A stretch of DNA of 64,000 bases from Streptococcus mitis. Lineage in GTDB: Bacteria; Bacillota; Bacilli; Lactobacillales; Streptococcaceae. The stretch is from positions 1-64,000 of the forward strand of contig NZ_CAMIAF010000006.1 of the NCBI RefSeq assembly GCF_946190375.1. The letters are read 5' to 3'. Positions 8,932-18,343 of this stretch are shown one piece after another (the stretch's first letter is position 1; each line of letters opens with the position of its first letter). The translations under genes and the position numbers were made by a program. The notes under the pieces are model-generated. The model made no database searches and was not told the DNA's origin. It saw nothing but the letters and a program-made list of their open reading frames with translations.

Positions 8932-9942
8932 ATGAAACTACATTTAACAAATCTATACGGTATGGCAGGTGATAGTACTGTCATTCTTGCCCAAAATGCC
9001 GTGCAAAAAATAGCAAGTCAACTGGGGTTTAGAGAGGTTGGTATTTATTTTTACAATATTGCGTCAGATAGTCCCTCTGAAATGAATAAGCGTCTGGATG
9101 GGATTATGGCCAGTATCTCTATTGGTGATATCTTAGTCTTTCAGTCTCCTACTTGGAATGGCTTTGAGTTTGATCGAGTCTTGTTTGATAAGTTGAAGGA
9201 TATGCAGGTGAAAATTATTTGCTTTATCCATGATGTTGTTCCTCTCATGTTTGATAGTAACTATTATCTTATGAAGGAATATATGTATATGTATAATCTA
9301 TCAGATGTTTTAATCGTCCCATCAGAGAGGATGAAAGAACGCTTGATGGAAGAAGGCTTGACAACTAAGAAAATCCTCGTTCAAGGTATGTGGGATCATC
9401 CTCATGATTTATCCTTATATACCCCAGAGTTTAAAAAAGAACTCTTTTTTGCTGGAAGTTTAGAGCGTTTTCCAGACTTACAAAATTGGTCTCAAGATAC
9501 GCCTTTAAGAGTATTTTCAAATAAAGGGGAGATCGGTTCTAGTGCTAGAAATCTTAGTATTGAAGGATGGAAAAAAGACGAGGAACTATTGCTAGAATTA
9601 TCGAAAGGTGGATTTGGTCTTGTCTGGGGAACGCATCAAAATGATGGAGAAAGCAACCAATATTACACCCTGAATATATCTCATAAGGTTAGTACCTATC
9701 TGACAGCTGGGATACCAGTCATTGTACCAAGTAGCCTATCAACTTCTAAATTTATAGTAGATCAGGGCTTGGGCTTTGTGGCAGATAGCTTAGAAGAGGT
9801 TCATGAGATAGTTGAGAAAATGAATCTACAAGAATATCAAGAAATGACGAATCGTATAAAGACCTTTAGTTATTTGCTAAAAGAGGGTTATTTCACTAAA
9901 AAGTTATTGGTAGATGCAATCTATCACTTGGGAATTGATTAA
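8932..9942 (+). CDS. gtf3: Glucosyltransferase Gtf3 (SRRP second-sugar transferase)
   Basis: A 336-residue protein matching the Gtf3/Nss family in its overall sequence: [15 protein letters not shown] start, [28 protein letters not shown], and [15 protein letters not shown] near the C-terminus. In oral streptococci Gtf3 is a cytoplasmic GT-B enzyme that adds glucose to the GlcNAc placed on SRRP by GtfA-GtfB. That fits the gtfA-gtfB pair further along the same locus. It was once labelled a nucleotide-sugar synthetase-like protein. It lies between GT2 and GT8 genes on the same strand, 9 bases before the next start. No strong ribosome-binding site is visible, so it may depend on coupling to the upstream gene. 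Confidence 0.85.
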   Translation: MKLHLTNLYGMAGDSTVILAQNAVQKIASQLGFREVGIYFYNIASDSPSEMNKRLDGIMASISIGDILVFQSPTWNGFEFDRVLFDKLKDMQVKIICFIHDVVPLMFDSNYYLMKEYMYMYNLSDVLIVPSERMKERLMEEGLTTKKILVQGMWDHPHDLSLYTPEFKKELFFAGSLERFPDLQNWSQDTPLRVFSNKGEIGSSARNLSIEGWKKDEELLLELSKGGFGLVWGTHQNDGESNQYYTLNISHKVSTYLTAGIPVIVPSSLSTSKFIVDQGLGFVADSLEEVHEIVEKMNLQEYQEMTNRIKTFSYLLKEGYFTKKLLVDAIYHLGID

Positions 9943-9951
9943 GGGAATGAG

Positions 9952-12396
9952 ATGAATAAAACAATTGTATTAGCTGGTGATCGCAATTACACCACGCAGT
10001 TAGAAACAACCATAAAATCTATTCTATACCACAATAGAGACGTTAAGATTTATATTTTAAATCAAGATATTATGCCAGATTGGTTTCGAAAACCACGAAA
10101 AATTGCTCGTATGTTAGGTAGTGATATTATTGATGTAAAGTTGCCAGAGCAAGCTGTATTTCAAGGTTGGGAAACTCGGGAGTATATAAGTCCAATGACT
10201 TATGCCAGATACTTTATACCAGATTATATTTCTGAGGATAAAGTTTTATATTTGGACAGTGATTTAATTGTAAATCAATCTTTGGAACCATTATTTGAGA
10301 TTGACTTTTATGAATATTTATTAGCAGCTGCTTGGGATACGGATGGTGTCACATTTAATGCAGGAGTGATGCTGATCAATAACAAAAAATGGCGTCAAGA
10401 GAAATTAAAAGAGCGACTAATTGAACAATCAATAGTTACATTAAAAGAAGTGGATGAAGGGAAATTTGAAAATTTTAACGGTGATCAAACGATTCTGAAT
10501 CAAGTTTGCTCTAATAGATGGTTAGAGCTAGACAGAGGATACAACCTTCAAGTAGGTCATGATGTAACTGCTTTTTATAATAAATGGGAAAATTATTTTA
10601 ATGAATTAGTATCCCCTAGCATCATACATTTTGTTTCCTATAGAAAGCCTTGGACTACTTTGATAGCTAACCGCTACCGTGATTTATGGTGGGAATTTCA
10701 TGATTTGGAATGGACTAAAGTCTTACAACATCATTTAGGAGATTTTGAACTATCATCGTCTTTAGATAAGGAATTTTCTTGTTTAACTTTGACAAACTCC
10801 CAAAATTTAGAAGGAATAGAAGAGCTAGTCACAGCTCTACCAGATGTGGTATTTCATATCGCTGCTTGGACAGATATGGGTGATGAATTAACAAAATTAG
10901 CTGTATATGATAATGTGAGATTGCATCCACAGATTGTTCCTCCAGTCTTAGATAAGTTGAAAAAGTCAACAAATCTATATTTGGATATCAATTATGGTAG
11001 TGCAGATGAGAACTTTTTAAAATCTTTGAAGGAACAGGATAAAAGGCTATTAACTTTTCAATCGACTCATCATGGAAATTTGGGACAAATCGTTTTTGAA
11101 AATGGGAAAGTTTCATTTATGATTGATGCAATTAAAGATCTTAAGAAAAATGGTCATCTTACCTGTTTTCGACAAGTTCCAAGTTTAACTTGCTTAACAT
11201 TTACTGCTTCTCAGAATATTGAACAACTGGATTACTTGGCTGAACAGCTACCCAATGTTGTTTTTCAAGTTGCAGCTTGGACAAGTATGGGGCCAAAATT
11301 ATATGATTTATCTAATCGCTATCCCAATATTCAACTTTATCCAGCAATTTCAAGAGATAAGTTAGAAGAATTGAAGGGAAATATGGATGCATACTTAGAT
11401 ATCAATTTGGTGAGTTCAACGGCTGATATCGTTTCAGAAATGACTCGTCTATCTAAACCGATACTAGCTTTTTATAAATCTCAAAATGGGAATAATGGTC
11501 AAAGATTGTATTCAAGTGAACATCCTGAAAGAATGTTGGCTGATTTACAGAAATTAATAAATAATGAAATTCTAGGGAAACAGCTGGATCCGATTCAAGT
11601 AAAAGGGATAGATGAAACCTTAGATTATATTATTGAGAACAAGTCTTCTTTGGTTCGTTTTGGGGATGGAGAAATTAATATGCTTGCAGGGCATTCGATT
11701 CCATACCAGGATTATGATGAAGAGTTGGTCTCGACTATGAGAGATATCATCGGACAGGAAAGTAGAGAAGAAATAGTTGTGTGCCTTCCTGACGCCTTTA
11801 CAGATCGTTTCAGGTTTACATCTTGGGCAATTCCATTTTGGAAAGATCACATGGATCATTATATGGATTTTTACAGAGAACTATGTAGTAATTCATGGTA
11901 TGGTTCAACTTTTGTATCTCGCCCTTATATCGATTTTGAAGACAAGAGTCAAGCTAAAACTCAATTTGAAAAATTGAAAAGTATCTGGGAAAACCGTGAT
12001 TTACTGATAGTTGAAGGTGCGACTTCTCGTTCAGGTGTAGGGAATGATTTATTTGATAAGGCCAATTCTATTAAACGGATTGTTTGTCCTTCTCATAGTG
12101 CTTTTTCTAGAGTTCATGAAATTGAACAAGAAATTGAAAAACATGCGGCTGGTCGCTTGATTTTATGTATGTTAGGTCCTACAGCTAAAGTTTTAGCTTA
12201 TCATTTAAGTCGAAAAGGTTATCAGGTATTGGATATCGGTCATATTGATTCAGAATATGAGTGGATGAAGATGGGGGCTAAAACAAAGGTTAAATTTGCG
12301 CACAAACATACAGCAGAATACAATTTTGATCAGGATATTGAATTCATTGAGGATGAAGTATATAACAGTCAGATTGTTGCAAGTATAGTCAACTAA
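9952..12396 (+). CDS. GT8 - two GtfB-like modules - DUF1792 (GT-D) double glycosyltransferase
   Basis: An 814-residue four-part protein. Residues 1-262 are GT8 (KTIVLAGDRNYTTQLETT, DSD 102-104, FNAGVMLINN, HFVSYRKPW). Two copies of the GtfB-like module follow, about 277-398 and 410-540 (LEGIEELVTALPD with LYLDINYG; IEQLDYLAEQLPN with AYLDINL). Residues 545-814 are DUF1792, the GT-D fold family first described from SRRP loci, with the metal-binding DGE (D572, E574, in RFGDGE). The protein could add two successive sugars to the SRRP glycan. DUF1792-GT8 pairings are known in this pathway; the doubled middle module is the unusual feature here. Confidence 0.88.
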   Translation: MNKTIVLAGDRNYTTQLETTIKSILYHNRDVKIYILNQDIMPDWFRKPRKIARMLGSDIIDVKLPEQAVFQGWETREYISPMTYARYFIPDYISEDKVLYLDSDLIVNQSLEPLFEIDFYEYLLAAAWDTDGVTFNAGVMLINNKKWRQEKLKERLIEQSIVTLKEVDEGKFENFNGDQTILNQVCSNRWLELDRGYNLQVGHDVTAFYNKWENYFNELVSPSIIHFVSYRKPWTTLIANRYRDLWWEFHDLEWTKVLQHHLGDFELSSSLDKEFSCLTLTNSQNLEGIEELVTALPDVVFHIAAWTDMGDELTKLAVYDNVRLHPQIVPPVLDKLKKSTNLYLDINYGSADENFLKSLKEQDKRLLTFQSTHHGNLGQIVFENGKVSFMIDAIKDLKKNGHLTCFRQVPSLTCLTFTASQNIEQLDYLAEQLPNVVFQVAAWTSMGPKLYDLSNRYPNIQLYPAISRDKLEELKGNMDAYLDINLVSSTADIVSEMTRLSKPILAFYKSQNGNNGQRLYSSEHPERMLADLQKLINNEILGKQLDPIQVKGIDETLDYIIENKSSLVRFGDGEINMLAGHSIPYQDYDEELVSTMRDIIGQESREEIVVCLPDAFTDRFRFTSWAIPFWKDHMDHYMDFYRELCSNSWYGSTFVSRPYIDFEDKSQAKTQFEKLKSIWENRDLLIVEGATSRSGVGNDLFDKANSIKRIVCPSHSAFSRVHEIEQEIEKHAAGRLILCMLGPTAKVLAYHLSRKGYQVLDIGHIDSEYEWMKMGAKTKVKFAHKHTAEYNFDQDIEFIEDEVYNSQIVASIVN

Positions 12397-12589
12397 AATA
12401 CTCAGGCACGTATCTATTATCTATAGATACAATGAGTTAGATTAAAGGGAACTTATATTTGCTATTAGGTGAGTAAACTATCATATATTATTTTTGTTAC
12501 AGTATACACTTGATAGGGGTGAATTTAGTGGTTCTCGTTTAAATATTGGGCTATACTAGATTATTTAAAATAAATGATAAGGATTTAAA

Positions 12590-13819
12590 ATGGGAAATAC
12601 CAAACGTGCGGTAGTATTTGCAGGTGATTATGCTTATATTCGACAAATCGAAACAGCAATGAAATCAATCTGTAGACACAATAGTAGTTTAAAAATTTAT
12701 GTACTAAACAAAGACATTCCTCAAGAATGGTTCAATAAATTACGAATGTATATTCAAGAGATGGGCGGAGACTTGATTGATTGCAAGCTTATTGGGCAAC
12801 AGTTCCAAATGAATTGGTCAAATAAACTGCCTCATATCAATCATATGACCTTTGCTCGTTATTATATTCCAGATTTTGTAACAGAAGATAAAGTTTTATA
12901 TTTAGACAGTGATTTATTGGTAACAGATGATTTGGAAGAATTGTTTGAGTTGGATTTAGGTGAAAATTATTTAGCTGCAACTCGTTCTTGTTTTGGTGCT
13001 GGAATTGGTTTTAATGCAGGAGTATTGTTAATAAATAATAAAAAATGGCAAGCTGAAAATATTAGGCAAAAGTTAATTGATTTGACAGAAAAAGAGCATG
13101 AAAATGTGGGAGAAGGGGATCAATCTATTTTAAATATGTTGTTCTTTGATTCCTATATTGAAATTAATGAAACTTTTAATTACCAAATAGGATTTGATCG
13201 AGGAGCAGCAGAACAAGGGCATGCTTGGATTTTGGAAAAATCAATTAATCCACTTCCTAAAATCTTACATTATATTTCTCAAGATAAGCCGTGGAATCAA
13301 TTTTCTGTAGGGCGTCTTCGAGAAAATTGGTGGCATTATTCTTTTATGGAATGGAGTTATATTGTATCCATCTGGAAAGAGAAGGGTGAACTTTATTCTG
13401 CACAAATATATAAACCAAAATTAACTTGTATGAATTTAACAAATTCTTGGTGTGTAGAAAAAATGGATTACTTAGTTGAAAGATTACCAGAAGTACATTT
13501 TTATATTACTGCCCATACTTTTATGGCAAATGAACTATTGAGATTATCAAAATTTAATAATGTTACTCTTTATCCTAATGATTTTCCTTTGTTAATAGAG
13601 AAACGTTTAAAAGAGGTAGATATTTATTTAGATTTGAATCATGATGAGAAATTAATGTATGTCTATGATTTAGTGAAAAAATTTGAAAAGCCGATGCTGA
13701 CTTTCGATAATACACGTTGTTTGACTATACCTGAAGAATCTTATGTTGGAATTTGTCATCATGATAGTCCTGATGAAATGGTAGAAATGATTAAAAGTTT
13801 TATGGAAGGAAAGTCATGA
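12590..13819 (+). CDS. GT8 glycosyltransferase with C-terminal GtfB-like module
   Basis: A 409-residue protein: GT8 at about 1-265 (AVVFAGDYAYIRQIET, DSD 106-108, FNAGVLLINN, HYISQDKPW) and the GtfB-like module at 277-405 (VEKMDYLVERLPEVHF, VDIYLDLNHDE, PMLTFDNT). Its N-terminal domain is very like the enzyme at 6528-7709, suggesting duplication followed by change in specificity. Expected role: cytoplasmic sugar addition to the SRRP glycan, donor unknown. ATG 12590 has a modest AAGG site. Its stop overlaps the next start as ATGA, so the next gene is translationally coupled. The 193-base gap upstream is AT-rich and shows only an 8-bp inverted repeat (12410-12430). Confidence 0.87.
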   Translation: MGNTKRAVVFAGDYAYIRQIETAMKSICRHNSSLKIYVLNKDIPQEWFNKLRMYIQEMGGDLIDCKLIGQQFQMNWSNKLPHINHMTFARYYIPDFVTEDKVLYLDSDLLVTDDLEELFELDLGENYLAATRSCFGAGIGFNAGVLLINNKKWQAENIRQKLIDLTEKEHENVGEGDQSILNMLFFDSYIEINETFNYQIGFDRGAAEQGHAWILEKSINPLPKILHYISQDKPWNQFSVGRLRENWWHYSFMEWSYIVSIWKEKGELYSAQIYKPKLTCMNLTNSWCVEKMDYLVERLPEVHFYITAHTFMANELLRLSKFNNVTLYPNDFPLLIEKRLKEVDIYLDLNHDEKLMYVYDLVKKFEKPMLTFDNTRCLTIPEESYVGICHHDSPDEMVEMIKSFMEGKS

Positions 13820-15009
13820 GAAAATCAATTGTGTTAGCTGCAGACAATGCTTATTTAGTCCAGTTAGAGACAACAATTAAATCAATTATTTGTCATAATA
13901 CAGAAGTTGATTTTTATATTTTAAATAGTGATATAGCGCCAGAATGGTTTAAATTATTAGTTCCTAAATTAAACTATTTTGATTCCAGCATTAAAAATAT
14001 TCGTTTGGATTCTAATGATTTTAAAGATTTTAAAACTGCAAATTATATAAATTATGCAACATTTTATAGATTTTTAATTCCTAATGTTGTAAATGATAGT
14101 AGATCGCTTTATCTTGATTGTGATTTAATTGTAAGTGGAGATTTAAGTCCCTTGTTTGAATTAGATCTAAATGGATATCCTATAGCAGCAGTACAAGATA
14201 ACTATGGATGGGAATTATCTATTAATGGTTTTAATGCTGGAGTGTTATTAATCAATAATGATATGTGGAGAGAGCAAAATATTACGCATGATTTATTGGT
14301 ATTAACAGAAGAAAAGCAAGAACAAGTGGTAATGGCTGATCAAAGCATTTTAAACATTTATTTTGAAAATCGATGGTTGCAATTGGATTATGAATTTAAT
14401 AAATTAATAGGACTAGATTTCCTTAATACATCAGGAAATCTAGAAAATTTGGAACATTGTAGGCCAGTAATAACACATTTTGCAAGTCATGATAAACCTT
14501 GGAACACGTATAGTGTATCGCGTCTTCGAGAATTGTGGTGGGTGTATAGAGATTTAGATTGGTCTGAAATGATATCAGGAAAAGCAAATTTTAATTATTT
14601 TGAACGTAGTAACCAATCTAAGAAGACTGCTTTTATTGCAACATGGGTTTTAGAAGTAGAGCACTTGGAATATTTAATAAAGTCTTTACCTGATTGGCAT
14701 TTTAATATCGGAGCTCCAGTATATTGCGCTCCTGCTTTAACTAATTTATCAGTTTATGAAAATGTAACTCTTTATCAGAGTATCATTCACAATAGAATTG
14801 AATGGATATTAGATGATACAACAGTCTACTTAGATATTAATCTTGGCACAGAAGTTCTGGATGTCTTGTCCAAGGCCAGAGATAGAGGGATAAAAATCTT
14901 TACGTTTGATAATACTAGGAAATCCTCAGATGATAGTATTTACGATGGTATTTTTTCTGTGGATAGTCCTGATGAAATGGTTGAAGCGCTAAAGAGCTTG
15001 GGGAATTAA
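13816..15009 (+). CDS. GT8 glycosyltransferase with C-terminal GtfB-like module
   Basis: A 397-residue protein: GT8 at about 1-255 (KSIVLAADNAYLVQLETT, DCD 101-103, FNAGVLLINND, HFASHDKPW) and the GtfB-like module at 268-395 (VEHLEYLIKSLPDWHF, TVYLDINLG, KIFTFDNT). This is the most diverged module copy, with ATWVLEV where others have LTxS. It overlaps the previous gene by 4 bases (ATGA). The two adjacent GT8 genes probably act in sequence on the same acceptor, which is inference from the coupling. The following 216-base gap shows nothing recognisable. Confidence 0.87.
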   Translation: MRKSIVLAADNAYLVQLETTIKSIICHNTEVDFYILNSDIAPEWFKLLVPKLNYFDSSIKNIRLDSNDFKDFKTANYINYATFYRFLIPNVVNDSRSLYLDCDLIVSGDLSPLFELDLNGYPIAAVQDNYGWELSINGFNAGVLLINNDMWREQNITHDLLVLTEEKQEQVVMADQSILNIYFENRWLQLDYEFNKLIGLDFLNTSGNLENLEHCRPVITHFASHDKPWNTYSVSRLRELWWVYRDLDWSEMISGKANFNYFERSNQSKKTAFIATWVLEVEHLEYLIKSLPDWHFNIGAPVYCAPALTNLSVYENVTLYQSIIHNRIEWILDDTTVYLDINLGTEVLDVLSKARDRGIKIFTFDNTRKSSDDSIYDGIFSVDSPDEMVEALKSLGN

Positions 15010-15225
15010 GTTTTGATATATCTGTATTTTGTTAAATTACAGAGTTAATACACAATAATAGATAATTTAATATTTCAAATTTTAGGATTCTTTTTAAAGG
15101 GAGAAGCATCTTTATTTTATAAAAGTAGAGGGCTGGATGGACATGATTTGTGAATAGGAGATTTATCAAACGATTTTTGTTTTTATAAATTAGAATGTAT
15201 AAGTTTACTGGAAAATGGAGAAGAT

Positions 15226-16977
15226 ATGAATAATGAGTTAATCAGTATTATAGTTCCTATTTATAATAAAGAGGATTATTTACGTCAGTGTTTAGATAGT
15301 ATTATCAATCAGAGTTATACTAATTTTGAAGTGTTACTTGTAAACGATGGTTCAACAGATTCATCGGGAATAATCTGTCAGGAATATTCAGAACGTGATA
15401 GTCGTTTTCGCTATATTGAAAAGAAAAATGGCGGAGTTTCTTCTGCCCGTAATCTAGGACTCGAACTTTCGGAGGGGGCGTACATTACTTTTATTGATTC
15501 AGATGACTGGATTGAGTTTAACTATTTAGAAGTTCTATATAATGCTCTTAGAGAAAATAATACGGATGTGGCTATTTCAAGCTACAAATCCTACTATTTG
15601 GATGGGAATTTTTATCTGAGAGTTTATTCGAGTCAGGAAGAAGAATTTTTAAGAATTGGGAAACGGAATCGGGATGTTTTTTTGGAAGAATTTCCTAAAC
15701 TAGGAAAATTAAACCATGATTTTCACTGTATCGCTTCTAAGCTCTTTAAAAGAGAACTTCTTGAAAGTCAGAAATTTGATGAAAGTATTAACTACGGAGA
15801 GGACTTATATTTCTTTTTCAATCTTTATTTAAAAATTCAAAGCATTATTTATGTGAAAGAAGCAACTTATATTTATCGTCAGCACGGAACAAATATAACT
15901 CTTAATTTTACTGAATCGCTAGCTTTGCAGGAGATTCAAATTCATGAACAGATATTGAAAAGCGCAGAAAATCAGGGAATCGCAAGTTTTTATTATCTAG
16001 AGAAACTTAAATATATCGTTTCACTCAGAATAGAGCAATTCCCATATTCAGATGCGATAAAAAAATATGAAACTATAGTATCAGATTTGGAAAATAGGGT
16101 CACTTATCCACAACCGTTAATTAGTTTAATTGTTCCGATTTATAATGTTGAAAACTATCTATGGATGTGTTTGGATAGTATTGCTAAACAAACATATTCA
16201 AATATAGAGGTTGTATTGATTAATGATGGTTCATCGGATGGTTCTAAGGAAATTTGCCAGGAATTTGTCAATAGAGATAATCGTTTCCGTTATTTTGAAA
16301 AAAATAATGGTGGCTTATCAGATGCTCGAAATGTAGGGATAATACGTTCTCAAGGTGAATTTATATCCTTTATAGATTCAGATGATTGGATTGATTCAAC
16401 TTATGTAGAGGATTTATATAAAGCGGCCTTACTGAATGATTCAGAAGTGGTTGTCTCCAATTATAAAGAATTTCATAATGAACAAAATGTTTATTTGATA
16501 CATTTTTTTGATGATTATTACGAGAGAAATTATAATGGAGAGGAATTAATTCAACAATTACCTTTCTTAGAACGTAAAGATTTATCTTTTACAACAAGTT
16601 GGGGGATTCTGTTTTCTCGTAGATTATTTGAATGTATTTCTTTTCCTAAAGGGAAGAATATTGAAGATACAAGAACAAATTATAGACTATTTGCGGAATC
16701 TTACCATTCTACATATATTCATAAATCACTTTACAATTATAGAGTGGGATTGGATAGTATTAGTGGAAATATCAATGAAAAGTTATTGATAGATGTATTT
16801 GAATGTTTGACAGAACGTATGGCAATTTATGCTATGAAGGATTGGAATGTAACAGAAGAAAAGAAAAATATTTTAAGTAATCTGCAAATGCGCTACCAGC
16901 AAGCAAAAGAGGCTGGTTTGGAAGATACGGATATTTTTAAACGTTATACGGAATATTTGAATCTTTTGAACAAGTAA
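15226..16977 (+). CDS. Tandem double GT2 glycosyltransferase
   Basis: A 583-residue protein made of two GT2 units. Unit 1 has ISIIVPIYNKEDYL, VNDGSTDSS, NGGVSSARN and DSD 91-93. Unit 2 begins near residue 295 and has ISLIVPIYNVENYL, INDGSSDGS, NGGLSDARN and a second FIDSDDW near residue 385. Both metal-binding motifs are intact, so both halves may be active, adding two sugars or making a repeat. No membrane segments are seen, so it is probably a cytoplasmic SRRP-glycan enzyme and not a polysaccharide synthase. It is the last glycosyltransferase before secY2; 139 AT-rich bases follow. Confidence 0.87.
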   Translation: MNNELISIIVPIYNKEDYLRQCLDSIINQSYTNFEVLLVNDGSTDSSGIICQEYSERDSRFRYIEKKNGGVSSARNLGLELSEGAYITFIDSDDWIEFNYLEVLYNALRENNTDVAISSYKSYYLDGNFYLRVYSSQEEEFLRIGKRNRDVFLEEFPKLGKLNHDFHCIASKLFKRELLESQKFDESINYGEDLYFFFNLYLKIQSIIYVKEATYIYRQHGTNITLNFTESLALQEIQIHEQILKSAENQGIASFYYLEKLKYIVSLRIEQFPYSDAIKKYETIVSDLENRVTYPQPLISLIVPIYNVENYLWMCLDSIAKQTYSNIEVVLINDGSSDGSKEICQEFVNRDNRFRYFEKNNGGLSDARNVGIIRSQGEFISFIDSDDWIDSTYVEDLYKAALLNDSEVVVSNYKEFHNEQNVYLIHFFDDYYERNYNGEELIQQLPFLERKDLSFTTSWGILFSRRLFECISFPKGKNIEDTRTNYRLFAESYHSTYIHKSLYNYRVGLDSISGNINEKLLIDVFECLTERMAIYAMKDWNVTEEKKNILSNLQMRYQQAKEAGLEDTDIFKRYTEYLNLLNK

Positions 16978-17066
16978 GAAAGAAAGTGTTTTGAATGGTT
17001 CTGATTGTATTACTAAAAAGATAACCTTATCATAATAATATAAAAGTAACTAGCAATTAAGTGTAT

Positions 17067-17078
17067 GCTTATATAAGC
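17067..17078. promoter_or_regulatory. 12-bp perfect palindrome upstream of secY2
   Basis: GCTTATATAAGC sits 39 bases before the secY2 start, in a gap that should hold a promoter; the palindrome contains a TATATA -10-like core. It could be an operator or chance in AT-rich DNA. Confidence 0.25.
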
Positions 17079-17116
17079 GAAAAGATTGAAACTAAGATTT
17101 AATAAAGGAGTATTTC

Positions 17117-18334
17117 GTGAAAAAAATTTACTCATCGATGGCAGTAAAAAAAGGACTAACAACTTTGTTTCTGTTGTTTATCTATATATTAGGAAGCCGA
17201 ATTACTCTTCCTTTTGTTGATTTGAACAGTAGAGACTTTTTAGGTGGTTCAACGGCATATTTAGCGTTCTCAACAGCACTTCTAGGAGGGAATCTGAGGA
17301 GCCTATCACTGTTCTCTATAGGATTATCCCCATGGATGTCGTCAATGATTCTATGGCAGCTGTTCTCTTTTTCTAAGAAATTAAATATTTCTTCAGGGGC
17401 AGTAGAAGTCCAAGATAGAAGAAAGATGTATTTAACATTAGTCATTGCTTTGATTCAATCTTTAGCGCTTTCATTGAACTTACCGATACAACATCTTTAT
17501 TCATCTTTTATGGTAACTACAATGAATACCCTGTTATTAATATCAGGAGCCTTCTTCCTAGTATGGTTATCAGACTTAAACGCGCAACTTGGAGTAGGTG
17601 GATCGGTAGTTATTTTACTAGCTAGTATTGTTTTAAATATTCCACAAGATATTTTAAATACTCTTCAGCTTGTTCGAATTTCTACGGTAGTTATGTCACT
17701 TATTGTATTGAGCAGCATTGTATTAACTTATATGATGGTACTAATATATAGAGCGCGTTATCGTATACCAGTTCATAAGATTGGATTACGTAGTCGATTT
17801 AAGCGTTATTCTTATTTGGAAATAATGTTAAATCCAGCTGGTGGTATGCCGTTTATGTATGTTATGAGTTTTTTAAGTTTGCCTACCTATATCTTTTTAC
17901 TATTACAGACCCTTTTCCCTCAGACATCAGTCTTCTCTGAAATATCGGCTCAGTACGGGGCTGGAAAACCATTATGGATTTATTCATACATTGCCATGAT
18001 TTTTTTATTTAGTATTGCTTTTGCTTTTGTCAATTTGAGTGGTGACCAAATATCGGATCGGATGAAGAAATCTGGAGAGTATATATATGGAGTTTATCCA
18101 GGTGAGGAAACAAGTCGTTTTATTAATCGATTAGTATTGCGCTTTTCGATTATAGGAGGAATTTTTAATGTGTTAATGGCAGGTACTCCAATGTTATTTG
18201 TTTTATCTGATGAAAAGTTGTTGAGAATTGCCATGATTCCAGGTTTATTTATGATGTTTGGTGGTATGATTTTTACAATCAAAGATGAAATGAAGGCTTT
18301 GAGATTAAATGAAACCTATAAACCCTTGATTTAG
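17117..18334 (+). CDS. secY2: Accessory Sec channel protein SecY2
   Basis: A 405-residue multi-spanning membrane protein, a shortened SecY relative with about ten hydrophobic segments, starting at GTG 17117 six bases after AAAGGAG. It forms the membrane pore of the accessory Sec system that exports glycosylated SRRP, working with SecA2 and Asp1-5. Identity rests on SecY-like patterns (GSRITLPF near the start, [15 protein letters not shown]) and on its place directly ahead of asp1-asp2-asp3-secA2. Only 9 bases separate it from asp1, so the export genes are one operon. Confidence 0.93.
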   Translation: MKKIYSSMAVKKGLTTLFLLFIYILGSRITLPFVDLNSRDFLGGSTAYLAFSTALLGGNLRSLSLFSIGLSPWMSSMILWQLFSFSKKLNISSGAVEVQDRRKMYLTLVIALIQSLALSLNLPIQHLYSSFMVTTMNTLLLISGAFFLVWLSDLNAQLGVGGSVVILLASIVLNIPQDILNTLQLVRISTVVMSLIVLSSIVLTYMMVLIYRARYRIPVHKIGLRSRFKRYSYLEIMLNPAGGMPFMYVMSFLSLPTYIFLLLQTLFPQTSVFSEISAQYGAGKPLWIYSYIAMIFLFSIAFAFVNLSGDQISDRMKKSGEYIYGVYPGEETSRFINRLVLRFSIIGGIFNVLMAGTPMLFVLSDEKLLRIAMIPGLFMMFGGMIFTIKDEMKALRLNETYKPLI

Positions 18335-18343
18335 GAGACTTTT

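Noticed and set aside
12410-12430. 8-bp inverted repeat GTATCTAT/ATAGATAC as a terminator
   Set aside because: AT-rich stem without a T run; too weak to call.
15010-15225. Possible further acetyltransferase remnant before the double GT2 gene
   Set aside because: Only GWMDM and similar fragments could be read; no repeat pattern of hexapeptide enzymes.
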